Shown: positions 5,961 to 14,818, counted from the stretch's first letter. The stretch: DNA of 64,000 nucleotides from JBKECP01 sp047974765 (GCA_047974765.1 JBKECP010000037.1:1-64000), one strand, 5' to 3'. The notes: a model not told the origin generated them from the sequence alone. Translations and numbers: made by a program.

Positions 5961-6323
5961 CTAATTGACGGGTTTGAGAACTTTCAGTACGTCTTCCAGA
6001 TCCTCAATGGTTTCCTTGATGAGCGCCTGCCATTCAATAGGGCTGACATTATCACCATCATCCGTCATACGCTGGCGGGCTCCGCCAATAGTGTAGCCCT
6101 GATCGTAGAGCAGACTGCGAATCTGGCGGATGGTGAGCACATCTTCACGCTGGTAGTAACGACGATTACCGCGGCGCTTAACCGGCTTAAGCTGAGGAAA
6201 TTCCTGCTCCCAGTAGCGCAGTACATGGGGCTTGACGGCACAGAGTTCGCTGACTTCACCAATTGTGAAATAACGCTTACCGGGAATGACCGGCAGTTCG
6301 TTGTTATGAGTCGGTTCCAGCAT
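5961..6323 (-). CDS. MerR-family transcriptional regulator
   Basis: The product is 120 aa. YFTIGEVSELCAVKPHVLRY at residues ~18-37 is the MerR winged HTH, continued by WEQEFPQLKPVKRRGNRRYY, the second MerR motif. The C-terminal ~45 residues form the dimerisation helix and contain no metal-binding cysteines, so it is not a metal sensor of the classic type. It overlaps the 3' end of ihfA by 20 nt. This ihfA-merR-tRNA-Pro order is conserved in many gammaproteobacteria; the regulator's targets are unknown. Confidence 0.9.
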   Translation of the reverse strand: MLEPTHNNELPVIPGKRYFTIGEVSELCAVKPHVLRYWEQEFPQLKPVKRRGNRRYYQREDVLTIRQIRSLLYDQGYTIGGARQRMTDDGDNVSPIEWQALIKETIEDLEDVLKVLKPVN

Positions 6324-6606
6324 AAGCCTCTACCCGTGCTTTGAGTTTCTGTCCTGGCCGGAAGGTAACAACCCGCCGCGCCGAAATGGGAATTTCTTCG
6401 CCCGTTTTGGGGTTGCGACCTGGACGCTGGCTTTTATCGCGCAGATCGAAGTTGCCAAAACCTGACAGCTTCACTTGTTCATTATTTTCCAGGCAGCTGC
6501 GAATCTCCTCGAAGAAGAGCTCAACAATTTCCTTGGCTTCCCGTTTGTTGAGCCCCAGCTCTTCGAACAGGCGTTCTGCCATTTCAGATTTGGTGAGCGC
6601 AGTCAT
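6304..6606 (-). CDS. ihfA: Integration host factor alpha subunit
   Basis: The product is 100 aa, the usual length. It contains the HU/IHF fold with TKSEMAERLFEELGLNKREA, the beta-arm region GRNPKTGEEIPISARRVVTF (the Pro that intercalates is in RNPKTG) and FRPGQKLKARV. IHF-alpha pairs with IHF-beta to bend DNA by more than 160 degrees at specific sites, for replication, transcription and site-specific recombination. The gene follows pheT by 9 nt, so it is co-transcribed with the phenylalanyl-tRNA synthetase genes. IHF also assists P4-like integrases such as the one next door. Confidence 0.97.
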   Translation of the reverse strand: MTALTKSEMAERLFEELGLNKREAKEIVELFFEEIRSCLENNEQVKLSGFGNFDLRDKSQRPGRNPKTGEEIPISARRVVTFRPGQKLKARVEAYAGTDS

Positions 6607-6615
6607 GGTTATACT

Positions 6616-9006
6616 TCAGCTTCTAAGTTCTGCCCGATAGGTTTCTTCCAGCGAATCAATAACCTGGTTCACTGACTGATTGACATCATCGTCGCTAAGA
6701 GTGCGTGATTGATCCCGGAAAGTCAAACCCAGCGCAAGACTTTTTCTTTGTGGATCAATACCTTTGCCCTGATAAACATCAAACAACCTTAAATCTGTCA
6801 GATAAGCACCTGCCGATGCACGAACATTGGCAATAACGTCTGCCGCCGGTACCTTTCGGTCAACCAGTACCGCCAGGTCTCGACGCACCTCGGGATAGCG
6901 GGACAATTCACTGAAAACAGGCAAACGCGTATCCAGCAAGGCAGCCAACTCGATTTCCACCGCGTACAGAGGTGCCTTCAAATCCAGCTCAGCCTGCACC
7001 GAAGGATGAAGCGCACCCATCACGCCTATGGTTTTGCCTTTATGCAGGATACAAGCAGTCTGGCCAGGATGCAGGGCCGGGTGTTTGGCCGCCACAAATT
7101 CAATCTCTGCCGATGCGCGGGTCAGACTCAACAAACCTTCGACATCACCCTTGAGGTCAAAAAAATCAACGCTTTCAGCTGGCGCAGCCCAGGTTTCAGC
7201 CAGCCGCTGCCCTGTTACGACCATGGCGAGGGTCGGCTCCTGCCGCAAACCGACAACAGCATCATCGTTATTACCCGTCAAAAAGCGCAGGCCGCTCTCA
7301 AACAGTCGCACCCGTGACTGCTGGCGAGTGGTATTGCGCAGCACAGCACCGACCAGACCTGGCAGCAGGCTGGTGCGCATAACCGCCATATCAGCAGAAA
7401 TCGGGTTTCGCAATGCCACCGCAGCCGACTCAGGAGCAAACAGCTGTTGCAGCTTCGGTTCCACAAAACTGTAGGTAATAGCCTCGCGGTAACCACGTGC
7501 GCTGAGGTGGCGCCGCAATTCCCGCAAGCCCAGTTTCTTTTCCGTTTTTACAGGCATAGCCAAATCAGCACGAATGCGGCTGGTGGGCAGGCAGTTATAA
7601 CCATAAATCCGGGCCAGTTCTTCCAGCAGGTCCGCCTCAATCCCGATATCAAAACGCCAGCTGGGTACGCTGCAAATCCAGCCTTCACCGCTTTTACTCA
7701 CGCCTAATCCAAGGCCTGTGAGAATACGCTCAACATCCTGTGCAGGCAGGTCAAAGCCCAGCAATTTTTCAATCCGCGCCGACCGCAGACTGACATCAGC
7801 ACGTTCCGGCAAATGCTCCGGTGATACTGCCTCGATAATGGGCCCGGCCTGCCCACCTGCAATATCAATCAGCAGCGCTGTTGCCCGCTCTATAGCGCGA
7901 TATTGTAATTCAAAGTCAACACCACGCTCAAAACGGTGTGAAGAGTCCGTATGCAGGCCATAACTACGCGCCCTGCCCGCCAGCAGATCCGGCATAAAAA
8001 AAGCCGCCTCAAGAAAAATATGGCTTGTACTTTTTGAAACTGCACTGGCCTGCCCACCCATAATACCCGCCATAGCCAGCGGTTCGTTGTGGTCGGCAAC
8101 GAGCAGCGTACCCGGCTTCAGTTCAACGCATTGACCATTGAGCAACTCCAGAGATTCACCCGTTCGGGCTTCGCGCACAATAATACCGTTATTGAGCTTA
8201 TCGAGATCAAAAGCATGCATTGGCTGGCCCAATTCCAGCAGAACAAAGTTTGTTATATCAACAGCCACATCAATACTGCGCAGGCCACAACGACGCAGTT
8301 TTTCCTGTAGCCAGAGAGGGCTGGGACGAGACAGGTCAACATCACGAACAACCCGGCCCAGATAGCGCGGGCAGGCTGCTGGTGCCTGTAAATCCACACT
8401 TAGCGTATCATCCAGTTCTTCTCTAACCGCATTAAACTCCGGCTCCTTCAGCGGCAGCCCGTTAAGCAGACCCACTTCCCGGGCAATACCACTGATACCG
8501 AGACAGTCCGCCCGGTTGGGGGTGAGCCCAATCTCAATAGTGTTATCATCCAGGCCAAGGTAATCACGTAAATCAGTACCCACAGATGCATCGGCTGCCA
8601 GCTCCATCAGCCCTTCATCGGCTTCGGAAATACCCAGCTCCTTCTCTCCACAGAGCATGCCAAAGGATTCAAGTCCCCGCAGCCTGGCTTTTTTAATCTT
8701 GAAATCATCGGGCAGAACCGCGCCTACCATCGCCAACGGAGCCTTCAGGCCCACACGGGCATTGGGTGCGCCACAAACAATCTGTACGGTTTCACTACCA
8801 GCGTTGACCTGACAAACCCGCAGCTTGTCAGCATCCGGATGCTGTTCTGCGCTGATAATCTCGGCCACCACTACACCACTGAAATCCCCGGCCACCGGCT
8901 CAATAGCATCCACCTCCAGACCAGCCATGGTGATCTGGTGGGCCAGCGCTTCGGTATCCAGTTCGGGGTTCACCCATTCGCGCAACCACTGTTCACTGAT
9001 TTTCAC
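6616..9006 (-). CDS. pheT: Phenylalanine--tRNA ligase beta subunit
   Basis: The product is 796 aa. Domains in order: N-terminal EMAP-like tRNA-binding domain (residues ~40-150, with VCQVNAGSETVQIVCGAPNA), B3/B4 editing domain (~215-395, with HRFERGVDFELQ near its end), B5 domain (~400-470), catalytic-like core, and C-terminal anticodon-binding domain (FSELSRYPEVRRDLAVLVDR onward). It forms the (alpha-beta)2 enzyme with PheS and carries the editing site that removes mis-charged tyrosine. It lies 23 nt downstream of pheS and 9 nt upstream of ihfA in one operon. Confidence 0.97.
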   Translation of the reverse strand: MKISEQWLREWVNPELDTEALAHQITMAGLEVDAIEPVAGDFSGVVVAEIISAEQHPDADKLRVCQVNAGSETVQIVCGAPNARVGLKAPLAMVGAVLPDDFKIKKARLRGLESFGMLCGEKELGISEADEGLMELAADASVGTDLRDYLGLDDNTIEIGLTPNRADCLGISGIAREVGLLNGLPLKEPEFNAVREELDDTLSVDLQAPAACPRYLGRVVRDVDLSRPSPLWLQEKLRRCGLRSIDVAVDITNFVLLELGQPMHAFDLDKLNNGIIVREARTGESLELLNGQCVELKPGTLLVADHNEPLAMAGIMGGQASAVSKSTSHIFLEAAFFMPDLLAGRARSYGLHTDSSHRFERGVDFELQYRAIERATALLIDIAGGQAGPIIEAVSPEHLPERADVSLRSARIEKLLGFDLPAQDVERILTGLGLGVSKSGEGWICSVPSWRFDIGIEADLLEELARIYGYNCLPTSRIRADLAMPVKTEKKLGLRELRRHLSARGYREAITYSFVEPKLQQLFAPESAAVALRNPISADMAVMRTSLLPGLVGAVLRNTTRQQSRVRLFESGLRFLTGNNDDAVVGLRQEPTLAMVVTGQRLAETWAAPAESVDFFDLKGDVEGLLSLTRASAEIEFVAAKHPALHPGQTACILHKGKTIGVMGALHPSVQAELDLKAPLYAVEIELAALLDTRLPVFSELSRYPEVRRDLAVLVDRKVPAADVIANVRASAGAYLTDLRLFDVYQGKGIDPQRKSLALGLTFRDQSRTLSDDDVNQSVNQVIDSLEETYRAELRS

Positions 9007-9029
9007 TGTTGTTGTCTCCGTGCTGTGGT

Positions 9030-10043
9030 TTAGAACTGCTCAAGGAAGCGCAGGTCATTATCAAAAAAGAGGCGCAGGTCATTAACACCATAACGCAGCA
9101 TGGCCAGGCGCTCTACGCCCATGCCAAAAGCAAAACCGGCATATTGCTCCGGGTCGATATGCGACGATTCAAATACGCGTGGATGTACCATGCCACAGCC
9201 CATTACTTCCAGCCAACCAGTCTGGCTGCACACGCGACAGCCAGCCCCTTCACAGTTTACGCACTGAATATCCACCTCTGCCGAGGGTTCAGTAAAGGGA
9301 AAGTAAGAAGGCCGGAAACGCACAGCCAGTTCTTTCTCAAAAAACACCCGCAGAAATTCCTCGATCAGGCCCTTGAGATCGGCAAAACTGGAATGCTCAT
9401 CGATTAGCAGGCCTTCTACCTGATGAAACATAGGCGTATGGGTGAGATCAGAGTCACAGCGATAGACCCGCCCTGGACAGATGATGCGCAGCGGCGGCTT
9501 TTCACTCTCCATTACCCTCACCTGTACCGGCGAAGTGTGGGTACGCAGCACAGTCGTCTCATTGACATAGAAGGTGTCGTGCATAGCGCGCGCCGGGTGG
9601 TGAGCTGGAATATTGAGAGCCTCAAAATTGTGGTAATCGTCCTCGATTTCCGGCCCTTCAACAACCTCAAAACCAATACCGCCAAAAAAATCCTCAATTC
9701 GTTCAATCGTGCGGGTAACAGGGTGAATACCACCCGTGCTCTGGGCTCTGCCCGGCAGGCTGACATCGATGCTCTCAGCCACCAGCTGTCGCTCGACCGC
9801 AGCCAGTGTCAGTGCCTGTTTGCGTTCGCCAATCAGCTCCTGCAGCGCCTGTTTGACGACATTGATCTGCGCTCCGGCGACGGGGCGCTCCTCGGCGCTG
9901 AGCTTGCCGAGGCTTTTGAGCAGTGCGGTGATCAGACCTTTTTTGCCAAGATAGTCAACACGCAGCTGTTCCAGCGTGTCACCATCATCGGCCGCCTGGA
10001 TTTTAGTACGGGCTTCGCTGGCCAGTGTTTCGAGGTTGTCCAT
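9030..10043 (-). CDS. pheS: Phenylalanine--tRNA ligase alpha subunit
   Basis: The product is 337 aa. The N-terminal ~90 residues form the coiled-coil arm that contacts tRNA. The class II core carries motif 2 around FHQVEGLLIDEHSSFADLKG and motif 3 in GFAFGMGVERLAMLRYG. Four Cys in CVNCEGAGCRVC are found in many bacterial PheS proteins. It activates phenylalanine and charges tRNA-Phe. A strong terminator (10213-10251) separates it from rplT, so pheST-ihfA-merR probably has its own promoter within 10044-10212. I see no Phe-rich leader peptide there. Confidence 0.97.
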   Translation of the reverse strand: MDNLETLASEARTKIQAADDGDTLEQLRVDYLGKKGLITALLKSLGKLSAEERPVAGAQINVVKQALQELIGERKQALTLAAVERQLVAESIDVSLPGRAQSTGGIHPVTRTIERIEDFFGGIGFEVVEGPEIEDDYHNFEALNIPAHHPARAMHDTFYVNETTVLRTHTSPVQVRVMESEKPPLRIICPGRVYRCDSDLTHTPMFHQVEGLLIDEHSSFADLKGLIEEFLRVFFEKELAVRFRPSYFPFTEPSAEVDIQCVNCEGAGCRVCSQTGWLEVMGCGMVHPRVFESSHIDPEQYAGFAFGMGVERLAMLRYGVNDLRLFFDNDLRFLEQF

Positions 10044-10137
10044 TGTTTAGTCTCGACTTTTAATGGTTGCTTATGCTCTGTCTTTCGCTTCGCCGTGTGC
10101 GCTGGCTCACGGTGTGTTCCCCGCGCCTGCTGGTCCT

Positions 10138-10210
10138 GACTCGTTCCCGTGCTCCCGCGTGGGAATGCATTTCGTGCTGTACGTTCCCACGCAGGAGCGT
10201 GGGAACGAGT
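10138..10210. repeat. REP-like 32-bp imperfect inverted repeat
   Basis: The arm 10138-10169 (ACTCGTTCCCGTGCTCC...) is nearly complementary to 10179-10210 (...GGAGCGTGGGAACGAGT), with a few mismatches and a short loop. Sequences of the type CGTTCCCACGC...GCGTGGGAACG are common dispersed intergenic repeats in Proteobacteria, usually spread by REP-associated transposases. It occupies the gap between rplT and pheS. Confidence 0.7.
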
Positions 10211-10212
10211 AA

Positions 10213-10251
10213 ACAAAAAAGGGAAAGAGCAGAGCCCTTTCCCTTTTTTGT
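10213..10251 (-). terminator. 15-bp perfect terminator hairpin after rplT
   Basis: ACAAAAAAGGGAAAG (10213-10227) pairs exactly with CTTTCCCTTTTTTGT (10237-10251) around a 9-nt loop, with a T run on the minus strand. It ends the thrS-infC-rpmI-rplT transcript. Confidence 0.85.
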
Positions 10252-10310
10252 TTTCAAGTGCAGCCAGCGATCTGCGTTGTCCTTACGGTGGCAACGCAAT
10301 GGGGGTGGGC

Positions 10311-10667
10311 TTAAGCCAATGAGGCCTTCGCTTGCTCCACAATCGCAGCAAAAGCCGGCTTGTCGTGTACAGCCAGATCCGCCAGCACACGACGATCCAG
10401 ACCAATATCCGCCTTTTTCAGACCGGCAATCAGGCGGCTGTAGCTCAAGCCGTTAGCGCGGGATTGGGCGTTGATACGCGTAATCCACAGTGCGCGGAAC
10501 TGACGCTTGCGCTGACGACGATCACGGTAGGCATACTGACCCGCCTTGGTAACTGCCTGTTTGGCAACACGAAATACACGGCTGCGGGCTCCATAGTAGC
10601 CCTTGGCCTGCTTCAGAATTTTTTTGTGACGGCGATGAGCCACCACACCACGTTTTACGCGGGGCAT
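10311..10667 (-). CDS. rplT: 50S ribosomal protein L20
   Basis: The product is 118 aa, standard length, with the basic N-terminus PRVKRGVVAHRRHKKILKQA and the globular part RLIAGLKKADIGLDRRVLAD. L20 binds 23S rRNA early in 50S assembly. In enterobacteria it also represses its own operon by binding an mRNA pseudoknot upstream of rpmI. It lies 43 nt downstream of rpmI, the last gene of the infC operon. Confidence 0.98.
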   Translation of the reverse strand: MPRVKRGVVAHRRHKKILKQAKGYYGARSRVFRVAKQAVTKAGQYAYRDRRQRKRQFRALWITRINAQSRANGLSYSRLIAGLKKADIGLDRRVLADLAVHDKPAFAAIVEQAKASLA

Positions 10668-10710
10668 AGTTTTCTCCTGCTTCTGTAATAACTACTTGTA
10701 AATAAGCCGT

Positions 10711-10905
10711 TTAGCGCGCCCGCAGCATGCGGTCGATCAGCACTTTATCGCTTTGGTGGATCATTGAAGTTCCACGCAGCTGACGCTTACGCTTGGTGGT
10801 CATTTTGGTCAGGATATGGCTCTTGTAAGCACTTTTACGCTTGTATCCGCCAGCCGTTTTCTTGAAACGCTTGGCAGCCCCGCTGTGAATTTTTGCTTTT
10901 GGCAT
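10711..10905 (-). CDS. rpmI: 50S ribosomal protein L35
   Basis: The product is 64 aa and matches L35 throughout: PKAKIHSGAAKRFKKTAGGY, HILTKMTTKRKRQLRG and the end LIDRMLRAR. It is a small basic 50S subunit protein. It lies between infC (58-nt gap) and rplT, the classic IF3-L35-L20 order whose expression is tuned by IF3 and L20. Confidence 0.98.
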   Translation of the reverse strand: MPKAKIHSGAAKRFKKTAGGYKRKSAYKSHILTKMTTKRKRQLRGTSMIHQSDKVLIDRMLRAR

Positions 10906-10963
10906 AATCGAATACTCCGCATTCGTATATTAATAAAACAAAGGACTAAGGCATTCACAGGCC

Positions 10964-11500
10964 CTAGTTCTTCTTCTTGGGGGCGATCACCATCGTCAGC
11001 TGCCGACCTTCCATTTTCGGGAATTGTTCGACAGAACCCAACTCGGCCAGGTCAGCTTCCACTCGTTTGAGCAGTTCCATGCCGATATCCTGGTGGGCCA
11101 TTTCACGTCCGCGATAACGCAGCGTGACCTTGGCCTTGTCGCCATTTTCGAGGAAACGCACCAGGTTGCGTAGTTTTACCTGGTAGTCCCCTTCTTCCGT
11201 CCCTGGACGAAATTTCATTTCCTTGATCTGTGTTCGCTTTTGTTTTTTCTTCTGCGCTGCCTTTTGTTTTTTGGCCTCGAACACATGCTTGCCGTAGTCC
11301 ATGATCTTGCAGACTGCGGGTTCAGAATCCGCTATCAGCACAAGGTCCATACTGGCTGCTTCCGCAGCTGCCCTGGCTTCACTCAATGAAACAATGCCGA
11401 CCTGCTCACCATCGGCGCCAATCAGACGAACCGGATCTGCTGTGATCTGGTCATTGGTGAGGGCCTTCCTGGAGGCACCTTTGCTGCTGTCTTTCTTAAT
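10964..11500 (-). CDS. infC: Translation initiation factor IF-3 (ATT start)
   Basis: The start is placed at ATT 11500-11498, which overlaps the thrS stop (CATTAAG), behind GGAG at a suitable distance; no ATG or GTG fits the family's N-terminus. This gives 178 aa, close to the usual 180. The N domain has VRLIGADGEQVGIVSLSEAR, the linker is rich in Lys (KQKAAQKKKQK) and the C domain has KFRPGTEEGDYQVKLRNLVR and GREMAHQDIGMELLKR. IF-3 keeps 30S subunits free and checks the start codon. The non-AUG start lets IF-3 repress its own synthesis, as established in E. coli. Confidence 0.95.
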   Translation of the reverse strand: MKKDSSKGASRKALTNDQITADPVRLIGADGEQVGIVSLSEARAAAEAASMDLVLIADSEPAVCKIMDYGKHVFEAKKQKAAQKKKQKRTQIKEMKFRPGTEEGDYQVKLRNLVRFLENGDKAKVTLRYRGREMAHQDIGMELLKRVEADLAELGSVEQFPKMEGRQLTMVIAPKKKN

Positions 11501-13436
11501 GCTGATTCTCCACTTCCATTGCAATACGACCGTATCGCGCCACATCATCTGCAAGGAGGGCACTCAAGGCCTCAAGGTCCATCGACCCCATATCCTCACC
11601 GCGACGAGCCCGCACGGCCACTGTCTGTGTTTCCACTTCTTTATCCCCTACCACGAGGAGGTAGGGAACCTTCTGAATTGTGTGCTCGCGGATTTTAAAG
11701 CCGATTTTTTCGTTTCTCAAGTCCGAAATCACCCGAAAGCCCTTGTTCTGCAAGGATTCTTCTACCTTTTGGGCATATTCGGACTGTTTATCGGTAATAT
11801 TCAACACTACCGCCTGCTGTGGCGCCAACCAGGTGGGAAAAACTCCTTCGTAATGTTCAATCAAAATACCAATAAAACGTTCAAAGGAACCCAGAATAGC
11901 CCGGTGCAACATCACAGGTATCTGGCGGGAGCCATCTTCAGCCACATATTGGGCGTCGAGACGGCCCGGCATGGAAAAATCCACCTGAATAGTGCCCAAC
12001 TGCCAGACACGACCAATGCAGTCCTGCAGGGAAAATTCTATCTTGGGTCCATAGAAAGCACCTTCGCCAGGCAATTCCTGCCAAGGTAATTCGTGGGCGT
12101 CGAGGGCGTCGGCAAGGGCTTTTTCAGCCCGATCCCAATCCTCATCAGTACCCACTCGCTGTGGCGGACGGGTCGACAGGCGGTAGATCACATCGCTGAA
12201 GCCGAAATCCTCATAGACACCGTGCAGGAAATCTATAAAGGAAGACACTTCCGGCTGAACCTGCTCTTCCGTACAGAAAATATGAGCGTCATCCTGAGTA
12301 AAGCCGCGCACCCGCATAATGCCATGCAGGGAACCGGAGGGCTCATTGCGATGGCAGGAACCAAACTCAGCCAGCCGCAGCGGCAGATCCCGGTAGGATT
12401 TTAAGCCCTGATTGAAGACCTGCACATGGCAGGGGCAGTTCATCGGCTTAACCGCAAATTCACGCTCATCGGTGTGCAGCATGAACATATCATCGCCAAA
12501 TTTATCGGCGTGACCGGATTTTTCCCACAGAGACAGATCGACCAGCTGGGGTGTCCTGATTTCCCGATAACCCTGTTCCCGCTGGGCCTTGCGCATGTAC
12601 TGCTCAATCACCTGATAAAGGGTCCAGCCAGCCGGATGCCAAAACACCATACCCGGTGCTTCTTCCTGGGTATGGAAGAGGTTTAGTTTTTTGCCAATTT
12701 TGCGATGATCGCGTTTTTCCGCCTCCTGCAGGAATTGCAGGTGGGCTTTCAATGCTTTTTTATCAGCAAAAGCAACACCGTAGATCCGTTGCAGCATCTT
12801 GTTATTCTGATCGGCACGCCAGTAGGCACCTGATACCCGCATCAGCTTAAAATGCTGACAGTGGCGCATATTGGGCACATGAGGCCCGCGGCACATGTCA
12901 ATATATTCTTCGTGGTGATAGAGTCCGGGCTGATCGTCACGGGCAATATCCCGCTCCAGGATTTCCATTTTGTAGAGTTCACCGCGCCCCTTGAAAACCG
13001 CGTACGCCTCATCCCAGCTGACGTTCTTTTTAATTACGCTGTATTCGTTAGCTGCCAGCTCGTGCATTCGCTGTTCAAGCGTTTCAAGGTCAGTCTCGGT
13101 CAGATGGTGGTCAAGATCAATATCGTAATAAAAACCGTTCTCGATAGTCGGACCGATAGCCATTTTGGCATTGGGCCAGAGCTGCTTGACGGCGTGGCCG
13201 ATCAGGTGGGCACAGCTATGTCGAATGATTTCCAGACCATCTTCATCTTTAGCGGTGAAAATACTCAGTTCGGCATCTTCTTTGATTAAATCACCCGCAT
13301 CACGGCGCTCACCATTAACCCGACCGCCGAGGGTTGCCTTAGCCAGGCCTGGACCAATGTCTTCAGCTACCTGCAAAATAGTAACTGCCTGTTCAAAACA
13401 GCGTTGCGAACCATCGGGCAGAGTAATAACAGGCAT
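11496..13436 (-). CDS. thrS: Threonine--tRNA ligase
   Basis: The product is 646 aa from ATG 13436 behind AAGGAAAG. Residues 1-62 are the TGS domain (MPVITLPDGSQRCFEQAVTI). The second additional domain follows with the editing-site motif HSCAHLIGHAVKQLWP. The class II core contains the zinc-binding Cys in MNCPCHVQVF, RGFTQDDAHIFCTEEQ and the C-terminal anticodon-binding domain with LLVVGDKEVETQTVAVR. It charges tRNA-Thr and removes mis-attached serine. First gene of the infC operon; its stop overlaps the infC start. Confidence 0.98.
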   Translation of the reverse strand: MPVITLPDGSQRCFEQAVTILQVAEDIGPGLAKATLGGRVNGERRDAGDLIKEDAELSIFTAKDEDGLEIIRHSCAHLIGHAVKQLWPNAKMAIGPTIENGFYYDIDLDHHLTETDLETLEQRMHELAANEYSVIKKNVSWDEAYAVFKGRGELYKMEILERDIARDDQPGLYHHEEYIDMCRGPHVPNMRHCQHFKLMRVSGAYWRADQNNKMLQRIYGVAFADKKALKAHLQFLQEAEKRDHRKIGKKLNLFHTQEEAPGMVFWHPAGWTLYQVIEQYMRKAQREQGYREIRTPQLVDLSLWEKSGHADKFGDDMFMLHTDEREFAVKPMNCPCHVQVFNQGLKSYRDLPLRLAEFGSCHRNEPSGSLHGIMRVRGFTQDDAHIFCTEEQVQPEVSSFIDFLHGVYEDFGFSDVIYRLSTRPPQRVGTDEDWDRAEKALADALDAHELPWQELPGEGAFYGPKIEFSLQDCIGRVWQLGTIQVDFSMPGRLDAQYVAEDGSRQIPVMLHRAILGSFERFIGILIEHYEGVFPTWLAPQQAVVLNITDKQSEYAQKVEESLQNKGFRVISDLRNEKIGFKIREHTIQKVPYLLVVGDKEVETQTVAVRARRGEDMGSMDLEALSALLADDVARYGRIAMEVENQH

Positions 13437-13745
13437 GCGCTTTCCTTTGTCAGTGGTGACCCCTACCAAAGGTCACATGAGTCAGCTTGAATTTGCAGAC
13501 TAAAAACAGGTATGAAATAAATGTTGGGTACAACCACTCCCACGACACCAGCCACAGAAGCGGCGCGCACTATAACACACCATGCATATTGCGCCACCCC
13601 TGCCAATCCAATTGCAAATACCTCTCAGGAACTTTCCAGCAGTTGCTTCTTCCAGGTATTGGCCTGGGTGGAATGCACCCCAAATTCCCGAGCAATCTCG
13701 CTGGTCATATGACGCCACAACGAACAACCCACGCATTTACAGTTC
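13437..13745. other. Gap upstream of thrS: promoter region plus transposase relic
   Basis: About 190 bp upstream of thrS (13437-13624) should hold its promoter and leader, but I cannot point to a clear -35/-10 pair or operator arms. The rest contains a short IS3-type transposase remnant (13625-13708), listed separately. Confidence 0.4.
13625..13708 (-). pseudogene. IS3-family transposase OrfA remnant
   Basis: The minus strand encodes MTSEIAREFGVHSTQANTWK followed by KQLLESS and a TGA at 13627-13625. This matches the helix-turn-helix of IS3-family OrfA proteins (IAxEFGVHPTQIxxWKKQLLE). Only 27 codons remain, with no inverted repeats or OrfB, so it is a decayed insertion sequence fragment. Confidence 0.65.
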
Positions 13746-14156
13746 TCAACGCAGATAGCTGGCAGCAAAGCCCGGCCGCACTGAAAAACTGTGCTGCTCC
13801 CGGAAGGCGGTCAGCAGCTGCAATTGGCCGAGTAAACGGGCAGTCAGTGTTGGCAATGCCTGCACCGGCACCTGGTATTCGAGATGCTCTTCATAAGCTA
13901 CGGTTTCCAGGCTGAAGGGCCTCATTGCCGCCAGTGGCAGCAACAGGCGTAGAACATAGGCAGCGCCAAACTCGGGCAAAATAGACATACGCGCTACCAT
14001 CTCTGCATAGCGCTGACGCTGTTTGAGGTAGCAGTAACTATCATCACTACGCGAAGCCACCAACTGGCGCCAATCACTGTTTTGCACCTGCTCCAGCTGA
14101 TTTGGCGACAACGCTATATATAAAGGAAGAACACTGTTGTGCTCGCTGGTACTCAT
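13746..14156 (-). CDS. Hypothetical protein coupled to the sortase gene, 136 aa
   Basis: The start ATG overlaps the sortase stop by 4 nt (ATGA), so the two are translationally coupled and should act together. The protein is soluble, without signal peptide. Visible features are LPLYIALSPNQLEQVQ near the start, a helical stretch SYCYLKQRQRYAEMVARMSI and an aromatic/charged block VAYEEHLEYQVPVQALPTLT. I recognise no domain. Its place at the end of the sortase operon makes it a candidate accessory part of the dedicated sortase system. Confidence 0.7.
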   Translation of the reverse strand: MSTSEHNSVLPLYIALSPNQLEQVQNSDWRQLVASRSDDSYCYLKQRQRYAEMVARMSILPEFGAAYVLRLLLPLAAMRPFSLETVAYEEHLEYQVPVQALPTLTARLLGQLQLLTAFREQHSFSVRPGFAASYLR

Positions 14157-14818
14157 AGCTGCATCTCCCGATAAGCAGGCTGAAAACCGTAAAAGGAGGC
14201 TCCGGCCAACTGCTGTTGTGATTTAAGCGGCGATTGCGGCCGGGCATAAACGATATAGCGCAGCGGCCCACCAGCACGCATGGCGTTAAATGGATAGCAG
14301 GTCACCAGCTCCAGTTTTGACGGCCCGGTCAGAGCCGGGGCCAAAACCGGCTGGCGGGTATCAAGCACTTGTGTATAGTCCACACGGTAATTCAAACTGC
14401 GGCCATCAGGCAGATCCAGGCGCATTAACATTGCCGGTTGCAGCTGCTGTAAAAAACGAAAGTGTGTATCTCTATGGCCGCCAATAACCACCGTGCCCTC
14501 ATCACCGGGTATAGCGCCAGCTTCATCCAGACCCGGTCCAAAGGCCAGCACATTGCCACTGGCACCAGCCAGTACAAATTGATCAATTCCCAGCTCGGGC
14601 ACATGCAGGCGGGCGACCGGCCAGGTATCGGCCCAGGGCCAGGGCTTGTGTGCCTGCCCGCCGTTGGCCAGCGAAGCGTGCCAGGCCCGCTCCATCAGAA
14701 TGGGGGCAAGGGCTGCCTTGGCATAAATCAGGGCCGAAGCACCCAGCTGCTGCACAGCGATAATGAGTAACAACAGCAGGGCAAACGGACGGATACGCTC
14801 AAACAGAGGTAGCAACAT
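14153..14818 (-). CDS. Class GN (marine proteobacterial) sortase
   Basis: The product is 221 aa. Residues 11-22 form an N-terminal membrane anchor (FALLLLLIIAVQQLG). The sortase catalytic triad is visible: His-115 in GGHRDTHF, Cys-174 in LVTCYPF and Arg-187 in GPLRYIVYA. Sortases cleave a C-terminal sorting signal and join the protein to an amine acceptor. In Gram-negatives this class occurs one per genome with a single dedicated target, here encoded immediately upstream (20-nt overlap). It acts at the outer face of the inner membrane. Confidence 0.93.
   Translation of the reverse strand: MLLPLFERIRPFALLLLLIIAVQQLGASALIYAKAALAPILMERAWHASLANGGQAHKPWPWADTWPVARLHVPELGIDQFVLAGASGNVLAFGPGLDEAGAIPGDEGTVVIGGHRDTHFRFLQQLQPAMLMRLDLPDGRSLNYRVDYTQVLDTRQPVLAPALTGPSKLELVTCYPFNAMRAGGPLRYIVYARPQSPLKSQQQLAGASFYGFQPAYREMQL

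Noticed and set aside
10044..10212. Phenylalanine leader peptide and attenuator for pheST
   Set aside because: No short frame with a run of Phe codons; the hairpins present belong to a REP-like repeat and a terminator.
13500..13736. Minus-strand frame of 78 codons upstream of thrS
   Set aside because: It is a shifted reading over the IS3 OrfA remnant; composition is unlike a protein.
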